Positions 22,401 to 32,404 of a stretch of 64,000 nt of DNA are shown piece by piece (positions within the stretch are counted from its first letter, which is position 1; every line of letters begins with the position of its first letter). The notes under the pieces are model-generated. The model had not been told where the DNA came from, searched no databases, and was given only the letters and a program-made list of their open reading frames with translations. Source of the DNA: Fulvia fulva (Eukaryota; Ascomycota; Dothideomycetes; Mycosphaerellales; Mycosphaerellaceae); assembly GCF_020509005.1 (NCBI RefSeq), contig NC_063023.1:124001-188000 (forward strand). Reading direction: 5' to 3'. The position numbers and the translations under genes are program-made.

Positions 22401-22903
22401 CTCAGGCCTTCTGCAATGTGCTTTGTTGCCGCACTACACAATATCAAGGCCGCGCGAGCTTGGTTCACGATCGAATGTAATCGTTCTGTCGGCTGAGCGA
22501 CATCAGCTGCCACCGATGTTCCTCCCGCCTTCATCACCCCGATCATGACAATGCTGGTCCATTTGGACTTCTCGAAGCAGAGTATCACCGGTGCGTCCAA
22601 GGCACCACTACAATACTCCGAACGGAGAAGCTGGGCAAGCTGGGTCGAGTTGCGGTCCAGTTCCTGGTATGTCCAGATTCCATCCCAGGCTCGCACTGCA
22701 GTCGCTTCCGGGTACTCGAGCGCATTCTTGATGATAATATCGTGGACCAGACCATTGACCGGTGCAGGTACCTCGGAATTCCACCTCCAGATTTGGCTTA
22801 GGTCTTGCTCAGTCGCAGCCATCGCAGATTTCGGAACACAGGACTCATCGACAAACTGCTTTTCGGGACATGTGTGAGCCTGGCTCGACTGGATTCCCTT
22901 CAT
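16493..22903 (-). CDS. Two-module nonribosomal peptide synthetase with terminal reductase (A-T-C-A-T-R)
   Basis: One uninterrupted exon of 2136 aa. Domains in order: A1 (YTSGSTGTPKG, NTYGPAECT, YRTGDLVRY, GRKDRQVKINGVRVE, TATGKTDRK); T1 (FFHVGGDSVRAM); C (IHHAVVDGWS, the HHxxxDG motif); A2 (FTSGSTGKPKG, FAYGPAECS, YRTGDLVRY, TTTGKIDRQ); T2 (FWDIGGDSITAM); and R, about 400 residues, with the NAD(P)-binding TGATGFLG and the YAKTK (YxxxK) motif. No methyltransferase, epimerase or thioesterase is seen. An enzyme of this order should activate two amino acids, form one peptide bond and release the dipeptide reductively as an aldehyde, which may cyclise to a dihydropyrazinone or be reduced further. 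It is divergent from the PLP enzyme. All key catalytic motifs look intact. ATG 22903 is used, though Met-28 is an alternative. Confidence 0.95.
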   Translation of the reverse strand: MKGIQSSQAHTCPEKQFVDESCVPKSAMAATEQDLSQIWRWNSEVPAPVNGLVHDIIIKNALEYPEATAVRAWDGIWTYQELDRNSTQLAQLLRSEYCSGALDAPVILCFEKSKWTSIVMIGVMKAGGTSVAADVAQPTERLHSIVNQARAALILCSAATKHIAEGLSDTARVVQIDDRSIPLCPAQELPRVLPDQTLFVTYTSGSTGTPKGASISHTNVCSAVHYQGAKLGFSRQSKVLDLAPYSFDVAWSNMLHTFCAGGTLCIPSTNEMYSNLAPCIDAYEVNLMNITPTMLRTLDRQSVGLTDVLLSGEAADVQLLTRWASRVRLKNTYGPAECTFKSTFADLSSDDIQTRNIGSGHGAVFWIVDGDDPSQLAPVGATGELWLEGPLVGQGYLNDVEKTAAAFVQDPSWLVKGTVRQTGRTGRLYRTGDLVRYNPDGSIDFIGRKDRQVKINGVRVELGDVEHHLRRCLGCSVSEEVAVEAIIPRDSERLILAAFSTCERIGGIRSRLTEALPRYMLPSAYVHIDGHLPRTATGKTDRKQLREMYSLYTAEELAVMGADRMAKIAPQTATERRLQGLWADVLNVPAACIGTGDSFFHVGGDSVRAMRLVGFARQQGLSFTVADVFKHPRLCDLAVIVQVQDEAAGVEELRPFSLIIGIDEGRAVSEAAMACRVDATEIEEIFPCTPLQQGLMALTVQRPGDYVSVRTYELSHDVDLDRLREAWRQVALAAPILRTRIVSLDGELVQVMLHDDASWSGSAEVSVSTLQSTMSFGTPLALFVLADLGAGSRAFTLVIHHAVVDGWSRFILMEMLHKAYAGDVLQRPPPFQRFIKHLLETSQTEAEAVWRTHLEGLSAPVYPALPSKDYRPSATALVQYDIAGLEWPVSDITPPTLVQVALAMLLEQYTGSSDVVFGSTVSGRDAPVPGIEGMAGPTVATLPLRILLDGNETVETLLARVQSRGLTIKPFEHMGLSKIRQFSADAEQACNFQTLLVVHPNDDVDTTERDPSPSTPDATDSGYASEDSEEQAKPVYVLRMTAATRTIGQIDEEGANTYGLMIACQLREAGAEITASFDPILMDSATVRRMLFQLEAILMQLCCTPKWFKKSSEISAISDMDLDDIRKWNQSVPESVLDVVHNMLSKVAKEQPDAPAIHAWDGDLTYSQLDNMSTRLAANLISAVDIKADDIVPICHEKSMWTSVAILGVMKAGAATLLFDVTQPHKRLQSIVEQVRPKVILTSAVNTTSANTISLGAKVIQMETLLQLARGHNLPVVQPEHALLLIFTSGSTGKPKGIVIDHQNFSSALRHQTAQLGFTRDTRTFDFASYAFDACFYNLFHTLYAGGCLCVPSEDERRSDLSGSVVRLKATFANLTPKVAELLDEESLRQLDLLELSGESANAAAAHRMRQCTKVRFAYGPAECSVMSTISSDHAPVGMIGRGVGTCCWVVDPRDSKALMPVGGIGELWLEGPLVGREYFIDPDRTAAAFMRNLSWLPQACGRNGRTYRTGDLVRYDADGSLVFLGRRDGQTKIRGQRVEPNEVAFHVQQCLAAKDVAARVFAEVGVPAGQKTSQLMAFVVLDDSESRTPGELANEVAMLTSDIPEHMSAIVPSCMIPSQFVPLSTVPLTTTGKIDRQSLRRTIEALVPSRAQHAKSTESPLAGTEQQLSSLWIRILKIGEDRIGRQTSFWDIGGDSITAMSLLVAIRKEFGVKLKMPMLTRRTTTIEHLSAAIEDMRRGKRELSERKIDVRADLAEISKRLDLIASHSNSSRTPPGRPSVAFLTGATGFLGTQILRELISSRHFHRVVVLVRATDDAHGLVRIRSSAQSAGWRLEDDVDIVEVWSGDLSKPRLGLSSSRWMRLVGSHVVPDAVDTIIHNGAAVHWTSDYASLKATNVESTAQLVEAALQSPTIRRLVYISGGVSWNGREDSRLAEDGDVSAYAKTKYVSERIVMGVADHPKQPRGKFSVVKPALIIGNAASGVPNTGDFLWRFVRSCIRIRAFPTEPVGSWLPVAETDEITTRVLDQATAAEAETFSIWDSGMLIESFWAAIQAALTFDLRRTDMADWKAMIHDDIQHEQESHPLWPVQQFLGRLGVDHGALQENKTDLLQKQGQLAWAVTRSVQYMQHTGLIEL

Positions 22904-25001
<2,098 letters not shown>

Positions 25002-25399
25002 AAAGTTCATCTATACGATATGGCAGGAGACATCCGTGCCTGTCATGGTGACTTCAAGCTCAATCTTATCGCCAAACCAAAATCCTAGCCCTACCATGCC
25101 AAGGCTTGTCATCCGTTTCCTGTAGAGCCGGTCAGCTAGTCATTGTCAAGGACGGCCACTGAAGTCTAACGAAAGCATGGCCATTAAGTTCCTCGCCTGG
25201 GCAGTGCCACAGTTCTATCACCATCAAGCAGAGTTTCATTGCGCCGACGCCAGCGGAGGTGGAACTCTTCGCTCCAGTGCACGGCCATATCGTCAACCTT
25301 CTGACGACTTCGGACTTAACTCATGCTGACACCGGTCGGACGTCGACCTTATCGCCAACCTCCAGAAGAGAGCCCGCAGACAGCAACATCTGGCAGGAC
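25002..25399. other. Intergenic between PLP enzyme and transporter
   Basis: Holds the promoter of the MFS gene. The MFS frame is open to 25259 without a better ATG. Confidence 0.4.
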
Positions 25400-26981
25400 A
25401 TGGCGTTCAAAGCAAACGAGACGACGCCGCTACTGGCTGACAGCATCCCAAAGTTGGCGAGCGACGAAGACAGCGATGACACCGTACTTGGCAGCGATGA
25501 TGGAGACGGTCGACTGCTTCACGATGCTACGGAACAACCATTCAACCACTGGCAAATCTTCGCATTATGCTGTGCCGCAGTGACCGAGCCGGTTGCCTGC
25601 TTCTGCATCTTTCCCTTCGTCAGCGAGATGATACAGGCCACGGGTGGCCTTGAAGAATCTGACGTTGGCTTCTGGGCCGGCGCCATCGAGTCGCTCTTCT
25701 CGGTTGTGCAGATGGGCTTGATGATCATTTACGGCCGGATGTCAGATCGTTTTGGAAGGAAGCCTGTGTTGGTCTTCAGCTTAGCTGGGCTGAGCATCTC
25801 AACAGCATTGTTCGGTCTCAGTCGCAGTCTGTGGCAGATGGTCATGTTCCGCTGTTTGGCTGGAAGTTTTGCTGGCAGTGTGTTGACGGTGCGGATCATG
25901 GTGGCAGAAAGTTGCAATAAATCAACAGAAGGCAGAGCATTCGCTTGGTTCATGTTCGCGCGGAATGGTGGCATCCTGCTAGGTCCAGTCATTGGTGGGT
26001 GGTCGTTCTGCACATATCAACTGTATACTGAAGGCTGACTGCGAGCTGTAGGAGGAGCTTTTGTGGACCCTCGCCTGACCAGCGGCATATCACTGTTTGA
26101 GCAGTACCCTTACTTGCTCGCCACAGGTATTACCGGCGCCGTCTGTCTCCTGGGGACCTTACTAGTTGCCATGTTCTGCCACGAGACGCTCGCAGAGGGG
26201 GACAAGTTGGCAAAGACGAAGATCCAGTCAATGACCACTTGGCAGCTACTCAAAGCTCCCGGCGTAGCATCTGGACTCTACATCTTCGGCCACACCATGT
26301 TCCTCGCCCTCGCCAACACTGCAGTGCTGCCTGTGTTCCTCTTCACAAGCACTGCCAATGGTGGCCTCGGCTTCTCGCCCAGATGGATCTCTTACTTTCT
26401 AGCTGGACTGGCCGCAAGTCAGGGACTATGGACGCTGATGTCCTTCCCTACACTGAAGCGAAAGATGGGTACGCGGAAGGTCATGCAGATCTGTTCCTGT
26501 GGATGGCCGTTACTGTTCGCGTCGATGCCGGTACTGAATGAAGTTCTTCGGCGAGACGCTATTGCTGCCTTCTGGGCTGTCGTGCCAGTGCCATTGATCA
26601 TTGGCGGCGGAGTGGCGATGTCATTTGGTGAGTGCCTTAGTTTCCGACTGCAGGACCACGGAATGACTGACTTCTGTGAACAGCCGGCGCTCAATTGTTG
26701 GTCAACGACACATGCCCATCTCCAACGGAACTTGCTCTCCTCAATGCACTCACACAGGTCAGTCCAGCATCCTCGCCTCGTCACATTCCTGCAGGGAAAC
26801 TGACACCATGTGCCGGCAGACCCTGAACAGCGCTGTGCGAGCCGTGACGCCTGCCCTATTCACAAGCGTCTTCGCCTTGGGTGCCAAGACCCAGCTGCTC
26901 GACGGGCACCTCTGCTGGGTCGTCCTGATTGCTCTCACGGTACCTTTGCAGTGGGCGCTGTTCTTTCGAGCGGGTACCTGA
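25400..26981 (+). CDS. MFS transporter, probable cluster exporter
   Basis: Four exons: 25400-25994, 26052-26627, 26684-26757 and 26820-26981, about 468 aa. All introns have GT-AG ends and phases agree. After an acidic N-terminal tail come the transmembrane helices; the MFS motif A is seen as YGRMSDRFGRKPV. The first junction makes GPVIGGAFVDP. Splicing of the third exon gives LLVNDTCPSPTELALLNALTQ-type loop sequence, common in this fungal subgroup related to tetracycline/zinc-induced facilitator-like carriers. It lies in the same direction as the PLP enzyme, 398 bp downstream, so it may export the NRPS product or its precursor. The substrate is unknown. Confidence 0.88.
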
Positions 26982-27467
26982 TCGTACTGCGGTCCGCTTC
27001 TCATCATATCAGCGATCAAATCACCACCACCACTTGCCGAGAGGTGTGTTCGCGCCGTGACTGGGCTTCGCAAGGCTCCGGCCGGCAAACGTGAACAGCT
27101 GCTAGAGCAATACAGGCAAAAGCCACAAAACTGAACAGACAGTCTAAAGTTTCAGCCACTCCGCAGATCAAGACTTTATCCCGACTACCCGGTAAGGTTC
27201 GGCTTCAACGACATCTTAAACTCAGATGTGGCTTGGCTGGGACTTTACCCCTGACTGACAAGGATGTATTGTTCAGTAGCTCACGCGGTTGAAGATTGGG
27301 CTATATCTGTTCCACCCTTGTCCTTCATCGTCAAAGCTGCAGATTGTGTGCGCAACGCAGGCCGAAAGGCAACGGCCGAGGCCACAGGCCATCAGTCAGC
27401 CGAAGATGCCAGTTGCGAAGGTAAAGAAGCAAAACACCGAAATCAATGAAATCCCCACCGGCGAATC
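26982..27467. other. Intergenic
   Basis: No gene recognised; contains the promoter of the acetyltransferase gene. Confidence 0.4.
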
Positions 27468-28196
27468 ATGACGACCCTAAAACCGCCAGTAACATTCCAC
27501 CACAACACGCATGCACACCTCCTACCACAGATCCATCAAATACATCGAGACTGTATCTTGCAAGATCATCAAGTCCTCGCCTTCCTACCGAACGAGAACG
27601 GTACCATCGATGAAGCAGACCTAGCAGCTTACTGGGAAGACCAATGCCAGCCACGAACTGCTCCAGCATACCGAGAGCTGCTGCTTCAACTTGGAGATGA
27701 TGAACAAGAAGTCCTGGGATTCGTCGTTTTGGATATGCCGTATGCTGAGACTGGTCCTTTTCGGGGCTTTGTGCAGAAGCTGAGTACGTCTGTCTCTATC
27801 TCGCAGAAAGAGTGGTATGCTGACCTTGTCGATTGATAGTGGTTTCCATACATCATCGCCGCAAAGGCGTTGCTCGGAATTTACTGAAGCATGTGAGGAA
27901 AGTCGCCCAGGAGCATGGCAGGACTCTTCTTGTAAGTCGACTCCCGTCGACGATCAATGTCTCTGTCTCTCTGACATGCACAGATGCTCGACACACCCGT
28001 CGGTCTCCCGGCCGAGCAGAGTGGGATCTTCGAGAAAGCTGGCTACATCGAAGTCGGGGTCATTCCCAACTTCAGCATCAGTCCCAAGGACGGAACGCTC
28101 ATTGCCGAGAAGTTCTTCTACAAGGATCTTAGATCTACGAAGGGATTCTGCAACGGCCACGCACAGAATGGTCATATTTATGGCCAGCATTCTTGA
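27468..28196 (+). CDS. GNAT-family N-acetyltransferase
   Basis: Exons are 27468-27783, 27840-27931 and 27984-28196, giving 206 aa. Introns are 56 and 52 bp with canonical ends and agreeing phases. The spliced product contains VSIHHRRKGVARNLLKHV, the acetyl-CoA-binding V-x-x-x-x-(R/Q)xxG-x-(G/A) motif A of GNAT enzymes. It is followed by a beta strand and the FEKAGYIEVG motif B region typical of the fold. The acceptor substrate is unknown. The last 19 bases overlap the end of the convergent flavoprotein gene. Its place beside the NRPS-PLP-MFS group makes a tailoring role possible but unproven. Confidence 0.82.
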
Positions 28197-29011
28197 TACG
28201 TCCAGCTGTCGTGTTCGGAGTTGAAGGTGTAGACATGCTTCCTAGCAGTCCTCGGATCTTGCATGTCAAGCCTCTCGACAACTTCAGGCACAATCACGAC
28301 CACACGGAAGTGTTTCCTCGCAATGGGATGTTCCAGATCATGGATCTGCCTGCCGACTCCGAGAATCTCGTCGTCGTATGGTTCATCAACTGGTCGTCCC
28401 GGTGGCGGCGCAACGAATCGACCGCGTTTGCTTGGAGAAAGATTTCCGAATTGGGCGGTCAACTCTTTGCTCCAACTCCACGACCGTTGACCATCTTTCC
28501 TGACGACTCGCATACGCCGCCTAAGAGCCTGCCGCACAGCCAAAGCTCCCTTTCCATCGCCCTCAATGTCTGGGCCCACAACATACGCCCGCCCTCGTAC
28601 CCGCCACTGCCTCAAAGTACTCCGAATCCACCATACCGCCTCACAAGGCGCACCACCTCCAGATCCATCCAGTCCCTCGTTGCATCCCGCGAACAGATCT
28701 GGAATCTTCTCGGTCCGCACATCAGTCGTGAAGGTCGGCATGTCACTGACAAAAGCTCCTTCGTTACGAGGTGCTGGGTTGGAAGCATTGTCTGGCAGCT
28801 CGGCCCAGAAGCAACGGAAAGCGCAGAAGCGGTTGCGTGGCTCAAAGCCACTGCTGTATTCTGATCCGGAGTGCATCGAGTCCATGTTAAAGGTTGTGTT
28901 ATGTAGAGTACTGAATGCGAATTCCTGCCCTTCCATCGTATCCATGTCGCATAGGAACGCTTCTTTCCAGGGTGCCGCATTGTGAGGTGTGGTATTCCAG
29001 ACCTTGACCAT
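28178..29011 (-). CDS. Pyridoxamine 5'-phosphate oxidase-like FMN-binding protein
   Basis: Single exon, 277 aa. Hallmarks of the fungal Alr4036/PNPOx-like family are present: FCAFRCFWAELPDN near the start, FTTDVRTEKIPDL, then CEAVWWIRSTLRQWRVRGRA (FMN-binding barrel strands) and a GNLSPSKRGRFVAPPPG loop. It ends with VVIVPEVVERLDM. Such proteins bind FMN or a related flavin, and most have unknown substrates. The C-terminal codons overlap the GNAT gene on the other strand by 19 bases. Start 29011 is the ATG nearest the expected N-terminus. Confidence 0.82.
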   Translation of the reverse strand: MVKVWNTTPHNAAPWKEAFLCDMDTMEGQEFAFSTLHNTTFNMDSMHSGSEYSSGFEPRNRFCAFRCFWAELPDNASNPAPRNEGAFVSDMPTFTTDVRTEKIPDLFAGCNEGLDGSGGGAPCEAVWWIRSTLRQWRVRGRAYVVGPDIEGDGKGALAVRQALRRRMRVVRKDGQRSWSWSKELTAQFGNLSPSKRGRFVAPPPGRPVDEPYDDEILGVGRQIHDLEHPIARKHFRVVVIVPEVVERLDMQDPRTARKHVYTFNSEHDSWTYQECWP

Positions 29012-30357
29012 GATGATGTCAACAGACGAGATTGCTGGTGTCCTTGGTGTTCAGAGTGCTGTCTTCAAAACGGGTGTGGAATATGCACCCAAATCTGCAC
29101 AAGCTGCCCCCCCCCCCCCCCAAATGCCTGATGTGAGTATGTAGTCATGTGCTGTCGCACTAATCGTCACGACATCGACTGCCACCAACACCATCAATGA
29201 TCTACATCACGTTGAGCCTAAGCCGTTCGATGGTCGCAAGCCGGTAGACTTGGAAGGGCCCTCCGTTCGGGAGCTTGCTGTGAAGACCGTGACGATGCCC
29301 TTGCAAGCATATGCCAGCTTTGTCATCGAATTCAATACTGTGATAATTTTGATGCTGAATCGAGCGTTCCGCAACAGTCTTGCCATGCAGCCTCATCACG
29401 GCACGTTGAGATGTGGTAGACACGATAGTGACGACGCAGCAAGGATATCTGTATTGCTGGCTTCTGGAAGGATGAAGTACATCCCAGTCTATCATGGTCG
29501 TCGATTCATCTTATTCTCAGCCCTAATACAACTGATATTCTCCGCGGGAGTTTTGCCACGATTCAAGCATATACCTGCCGCGGATGTGCACATACAATGC
29601 TGACGTTGTGCCTAGAATGTTTGCACTGCTTGCTTTTGGAAAGATGAACCACATCCCAGCTATCATTGCCACCTCATCTTCTCGGCCGCTGTTCGAGGCC
29701 TTTCGACCTTCCGTGTCCGATGTTGAAACAGCTGGGCTGGACCACACCTCTTCTCAACGGCGCCAACTACACCGTCCCGATACACAACAATCCCCAACCC
29801 CAAACGAGTCCGGCGTCATCCACTCCGTCTCCATACACACCTCGGTGATACCACCTGCCGTCCTCGCCAGCAAGCTCTCGTATTCACACAAAAGATTGCG
29901 TATACAGTACTGTACCAGGGAAAACTTCCATCGGTATAGCCAAGGAGCAAGGATCCACGTTTGTCTTCAATAGTCAAACCAAGACCGGACATTTGTAGCT
30001 TCAAGTATAAGTTTCGATGAAGCTTTCTTCACGAAATCTTGCTTCAAAGATCTGCAGTCGATCGTATTGCAGGGGTCCCCAAGTAGCGGAACCCTGCGGA
30101 GAGTCAGTAAAGAGTTCACACCGAAACACTCGCGAGAACGTAGTGGGCAAATGCGATGGTGAAGAGAAACACAATCGAGGTTGGTGGAGATTGTCGGCGA
30201 CTGGGCGTGAGTCGTCCTGTCTGTCGTGCGGTGCCGGCTATCCTGCTCTGTGCTGTGCTCGATGATGTGAGCATTCGAGGTCCAGAGCGTCGGCCGGTAT
30301 GTGATGACTCCAGAGAACAGTTCTGGTGCACTTGTGTAGCAACTGCACACCGTAACA
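29012..30357. other. Intergenic with short decayed duplication
   Basis: No supported gene. It contains a run of 16 C (29106-29121) and two similar segments of about 70 bp (near 29450-29520 and 29617-29690) sharing words such as GATGAA..ACATCCCAG.CTATCAT.G. Confidence 0.4.
29106..29121 (+). repeat. Mononucleotide run of 16 C
   Basis: Sixteen consecutive C, read directly. It lies about 95 bp upstream of the flavoprotein start codon. It may be polymorphic or a sequencing artefact in length. Confidence 0.95.
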
Positions 30358-32058
30358 ATGAAGTTGTCGAAATATCTCATCTACCTACCACCCCTCCTAC
30401 CAGCAGCAACATGCCAATGCTTCGACCCCTCTCCCTCATTCCCCATCCCATCCTGGGGCACAGGCGGCTCCAGCCTGGCTTCAACCCTTCAAATCATCGA
30501 ACATGAAATCCACCAAATCGTCGCGAAAGAGGCCTACAAAGCCTCCTCCTTCTCCCTCGAACTCACCTCCGCATCCTCAACAATCTGGTCCCTCCACCAC
30601 ACCGCCCGCCACCGCAACGAGACCCGACCAGGAACGGAATCCGTCGATGAGAATAGCGTCTACCGCATCTCGGCAGTGACCAAAGTCTTCACGATCCTTG
30701 GGCTGTTGCGTCAACACGATGCTGAAACACTCAACATGGAGGATCCGATTAGCAAGTACGTCCCGGAGTTGGGAGGCGATATTCAGTGGGAGAACATCAC
30801 CCTCCGCTCCCTCGCTAGCCACCTCTCCGGCATTCCGCGCGAGTTCGCGCATAGCGATATGATTAATCAGTTCCAGGACCCGGTCGCGATGGGGTTGCCG
30901 CCGGGGACGAAGGAGGGGTGTCCGACTTGTGATGAGTATAATGATTACAAGCCTTGTGCGAGGAGGGATCTGCTGGATGCGGTTAATAAGCTTAAGCCGG
31001 TGTTTGCGCCCAACGAGAAGGGTACGTACAGTAATGTGGGTGCTGAACTCATCGCGTTGGCGCTGGAGAATGTTACGGGGATGGATCTGGTTACGTACTT
31101 GCGGGAAGCTGTCTTGGAGCCATTGGGGATGAAGGCGACGAGTATGGATGCGCCGGCGGATGATGAGAATGCCGTGCTCCCAATCTGGTCGAAGGGGGAT
31201 AATTACTGGGGCATCGACACTGGTGTGCAGAACGCCACAGCAGGCCTCTACACCACATCCGCAGACATGGGCAAGTTCATGCGCTACGTGCTCCGCAACG
31301 CGAACCAAATCACTAGAGGTGTGAATTGGTTCATGCCTGCGAGCTGGAGCACAGGCTTCCGGACGTTCTATGGCATGCCCTGGGAAATCCTCCGGACGGA
31401 GAAAGTGCTGAAGGAGAGGCAGCGGCCCGTCACGTTTGTTTCCAAGTCGGGTGGAATGCCGGGGTATTACAGTAGAGTTACGTTTATGCCGGAGTATGGA
31501 TTGGGCCTGACGATTCTTGTTGGTGGTGAGACGGGGCTGCTGAGTGAGCTGTTGGAGTTGATTACGACGCGGTTGATTCGTGAGGCGGATCCGATCTTGT
31601 GGGGGGAGTTGAGTGGGTTGTACGATGGGACGTATGAGGCTGTTGAGGATGGGTTGAAGTCATCCCTCACCATCTCAAGCGCGCCGGTCGGAGGCATGAG
31701 GGTCACTTCTTTCATCAGCAACGGCACCGATGCTCTGCACCAAGTCTTTGGCCGGGAGGCGTCAACGGAGCGATGGCATGCTCAGCTGGTTCCCACGATG
31801 CTGTCTAAGGATGAAGCGAAGAAGAGAGGGGATATTTGGAGATTGATCATCGTTCCTGAAAGGCTTGATCAGACTGATCTCGTGTGGGATGATTTGTGTG
31901 GAACGGATGTTGATACTGGGCGGTATGCGGGAGTTCCTGCCAATGAGTTCGTCTTCTGGCATGATGAGGGTGTCGTGGAGCTGCCGGCGTGGAAGGTGAA
32001 GTTGAAGAGAGAGCGGCAGGAGAAGATGGTGGTGCAGCCGTGGAAGGTTGACATGTAG
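30358..32058 (+). CDS. Secreted beta-lactamase-like serine hydrolase homologue, possible pseudoenzyme
   Basis: Single exon, 566 aa. MKLSKYLIYLPPLLPAATC is a likely signal peptide. The beta-lactamase/transpeptidase fold is recognised from YRISAVTKVFTILGLL (region of the SxxK motif), ASHLSGIP, TYSNVGAELIALALE (YxN motif) and SKSGGMPGYYS (third motif). In active relatives the block reads (I)(A/G)SVxK with Ser three places before Lys. Here that place is Ala (S-A-V-T-K), with Ser one place earlier, so the usual nucleophile appears missing. The protein may be catalytically dead or have a rearranged active site. It may or may not belong to the neighbouring metabolite locus. Confidence 0.85.
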   Translation: MKLSKYLIYLPPLLPAATCQCFDPSPSFPIPSWGTGGSSLASTLQIIEHEIHQIVAKEAYKASSFSLELTSASSTIWSLHHTARHRNETRPGTESVDENSVYRISAVTKVFTILGLLRQHDAETLNMEDPISKYVPELGGDIQWENITLRSLASHLSGIPREFAHSDMINQFQDPVAMGLPPGTKEGCPTCDEYNDYKPCARRDLLDAVNKLKPVFAPNEKGTYSNVGAELIALALENVTGMDLVTYLREAVLEPLGMKATSMDAPADDENAVLPIWSKGDNYWGIDTGVQNATAGLYTTSADMGKFMRYVLRNANQITRGVNWFMPASWSTGFRTFYGMPWEILRTEKVLKERQRPVTFVSKSGGMPGYYSRVTFMPEYGLGLTILVGGETGLLSELLELITTRLIREADPILWGELSGLYDGTYEAVEDGLKSSLTISSAPVGGMRVTSFISNGTDALHQVFGREASTERWHAQLVPTMLSKDEAKKRGDIWRLIIVPERLDQTDLVWDDLCGTDVDTGRYAGVPANEFVFWHDEGVVELPAWKVKLKRERQEKMVVQPWKVDM

Positions 32059-32404
32059 AGATATCAGTTGCAGAAACATCGGCCGAATGCCAAGCTTGCA
32101 GTATACATTGTTGATGTTGATGATCGAATGGAAAATGTCGCGAAGTGCAAGCTCGTCGCTGTTTCTGCGCGCCCAGCCACCAGCCATCTTCCGCCTTTCG
32201 AACTAGCTTCAGCAGGAACAACACAACAAGCAAGTTTATCACACACCACCAGCCACCAGCTCGTAAACGTCACACCGTAAGTGCTTTCCCTCTGCTTCTA
32301 CTCTCACTTCAGTCTTGTGTCTCTCCTCGGAGTCGTGACTCCATTTCCTGCCACTGTCCCACCAAGCCATCCCGACCCGACCACGACCTGCATCTTGTGA
32401 CACC
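32059..32404. other. Intergenic
   Basis: 3' end of the hydrolase gene and C/T-rich upstream region of the next gene; nothing else seen. Confidence 0.4.

Noticed and set aside
16514..22877. Many plus-strand open frames across the NRPS
   Set aside because: They are antisense shadows of one intact 2136-codon gene with complete NRPS motifs.
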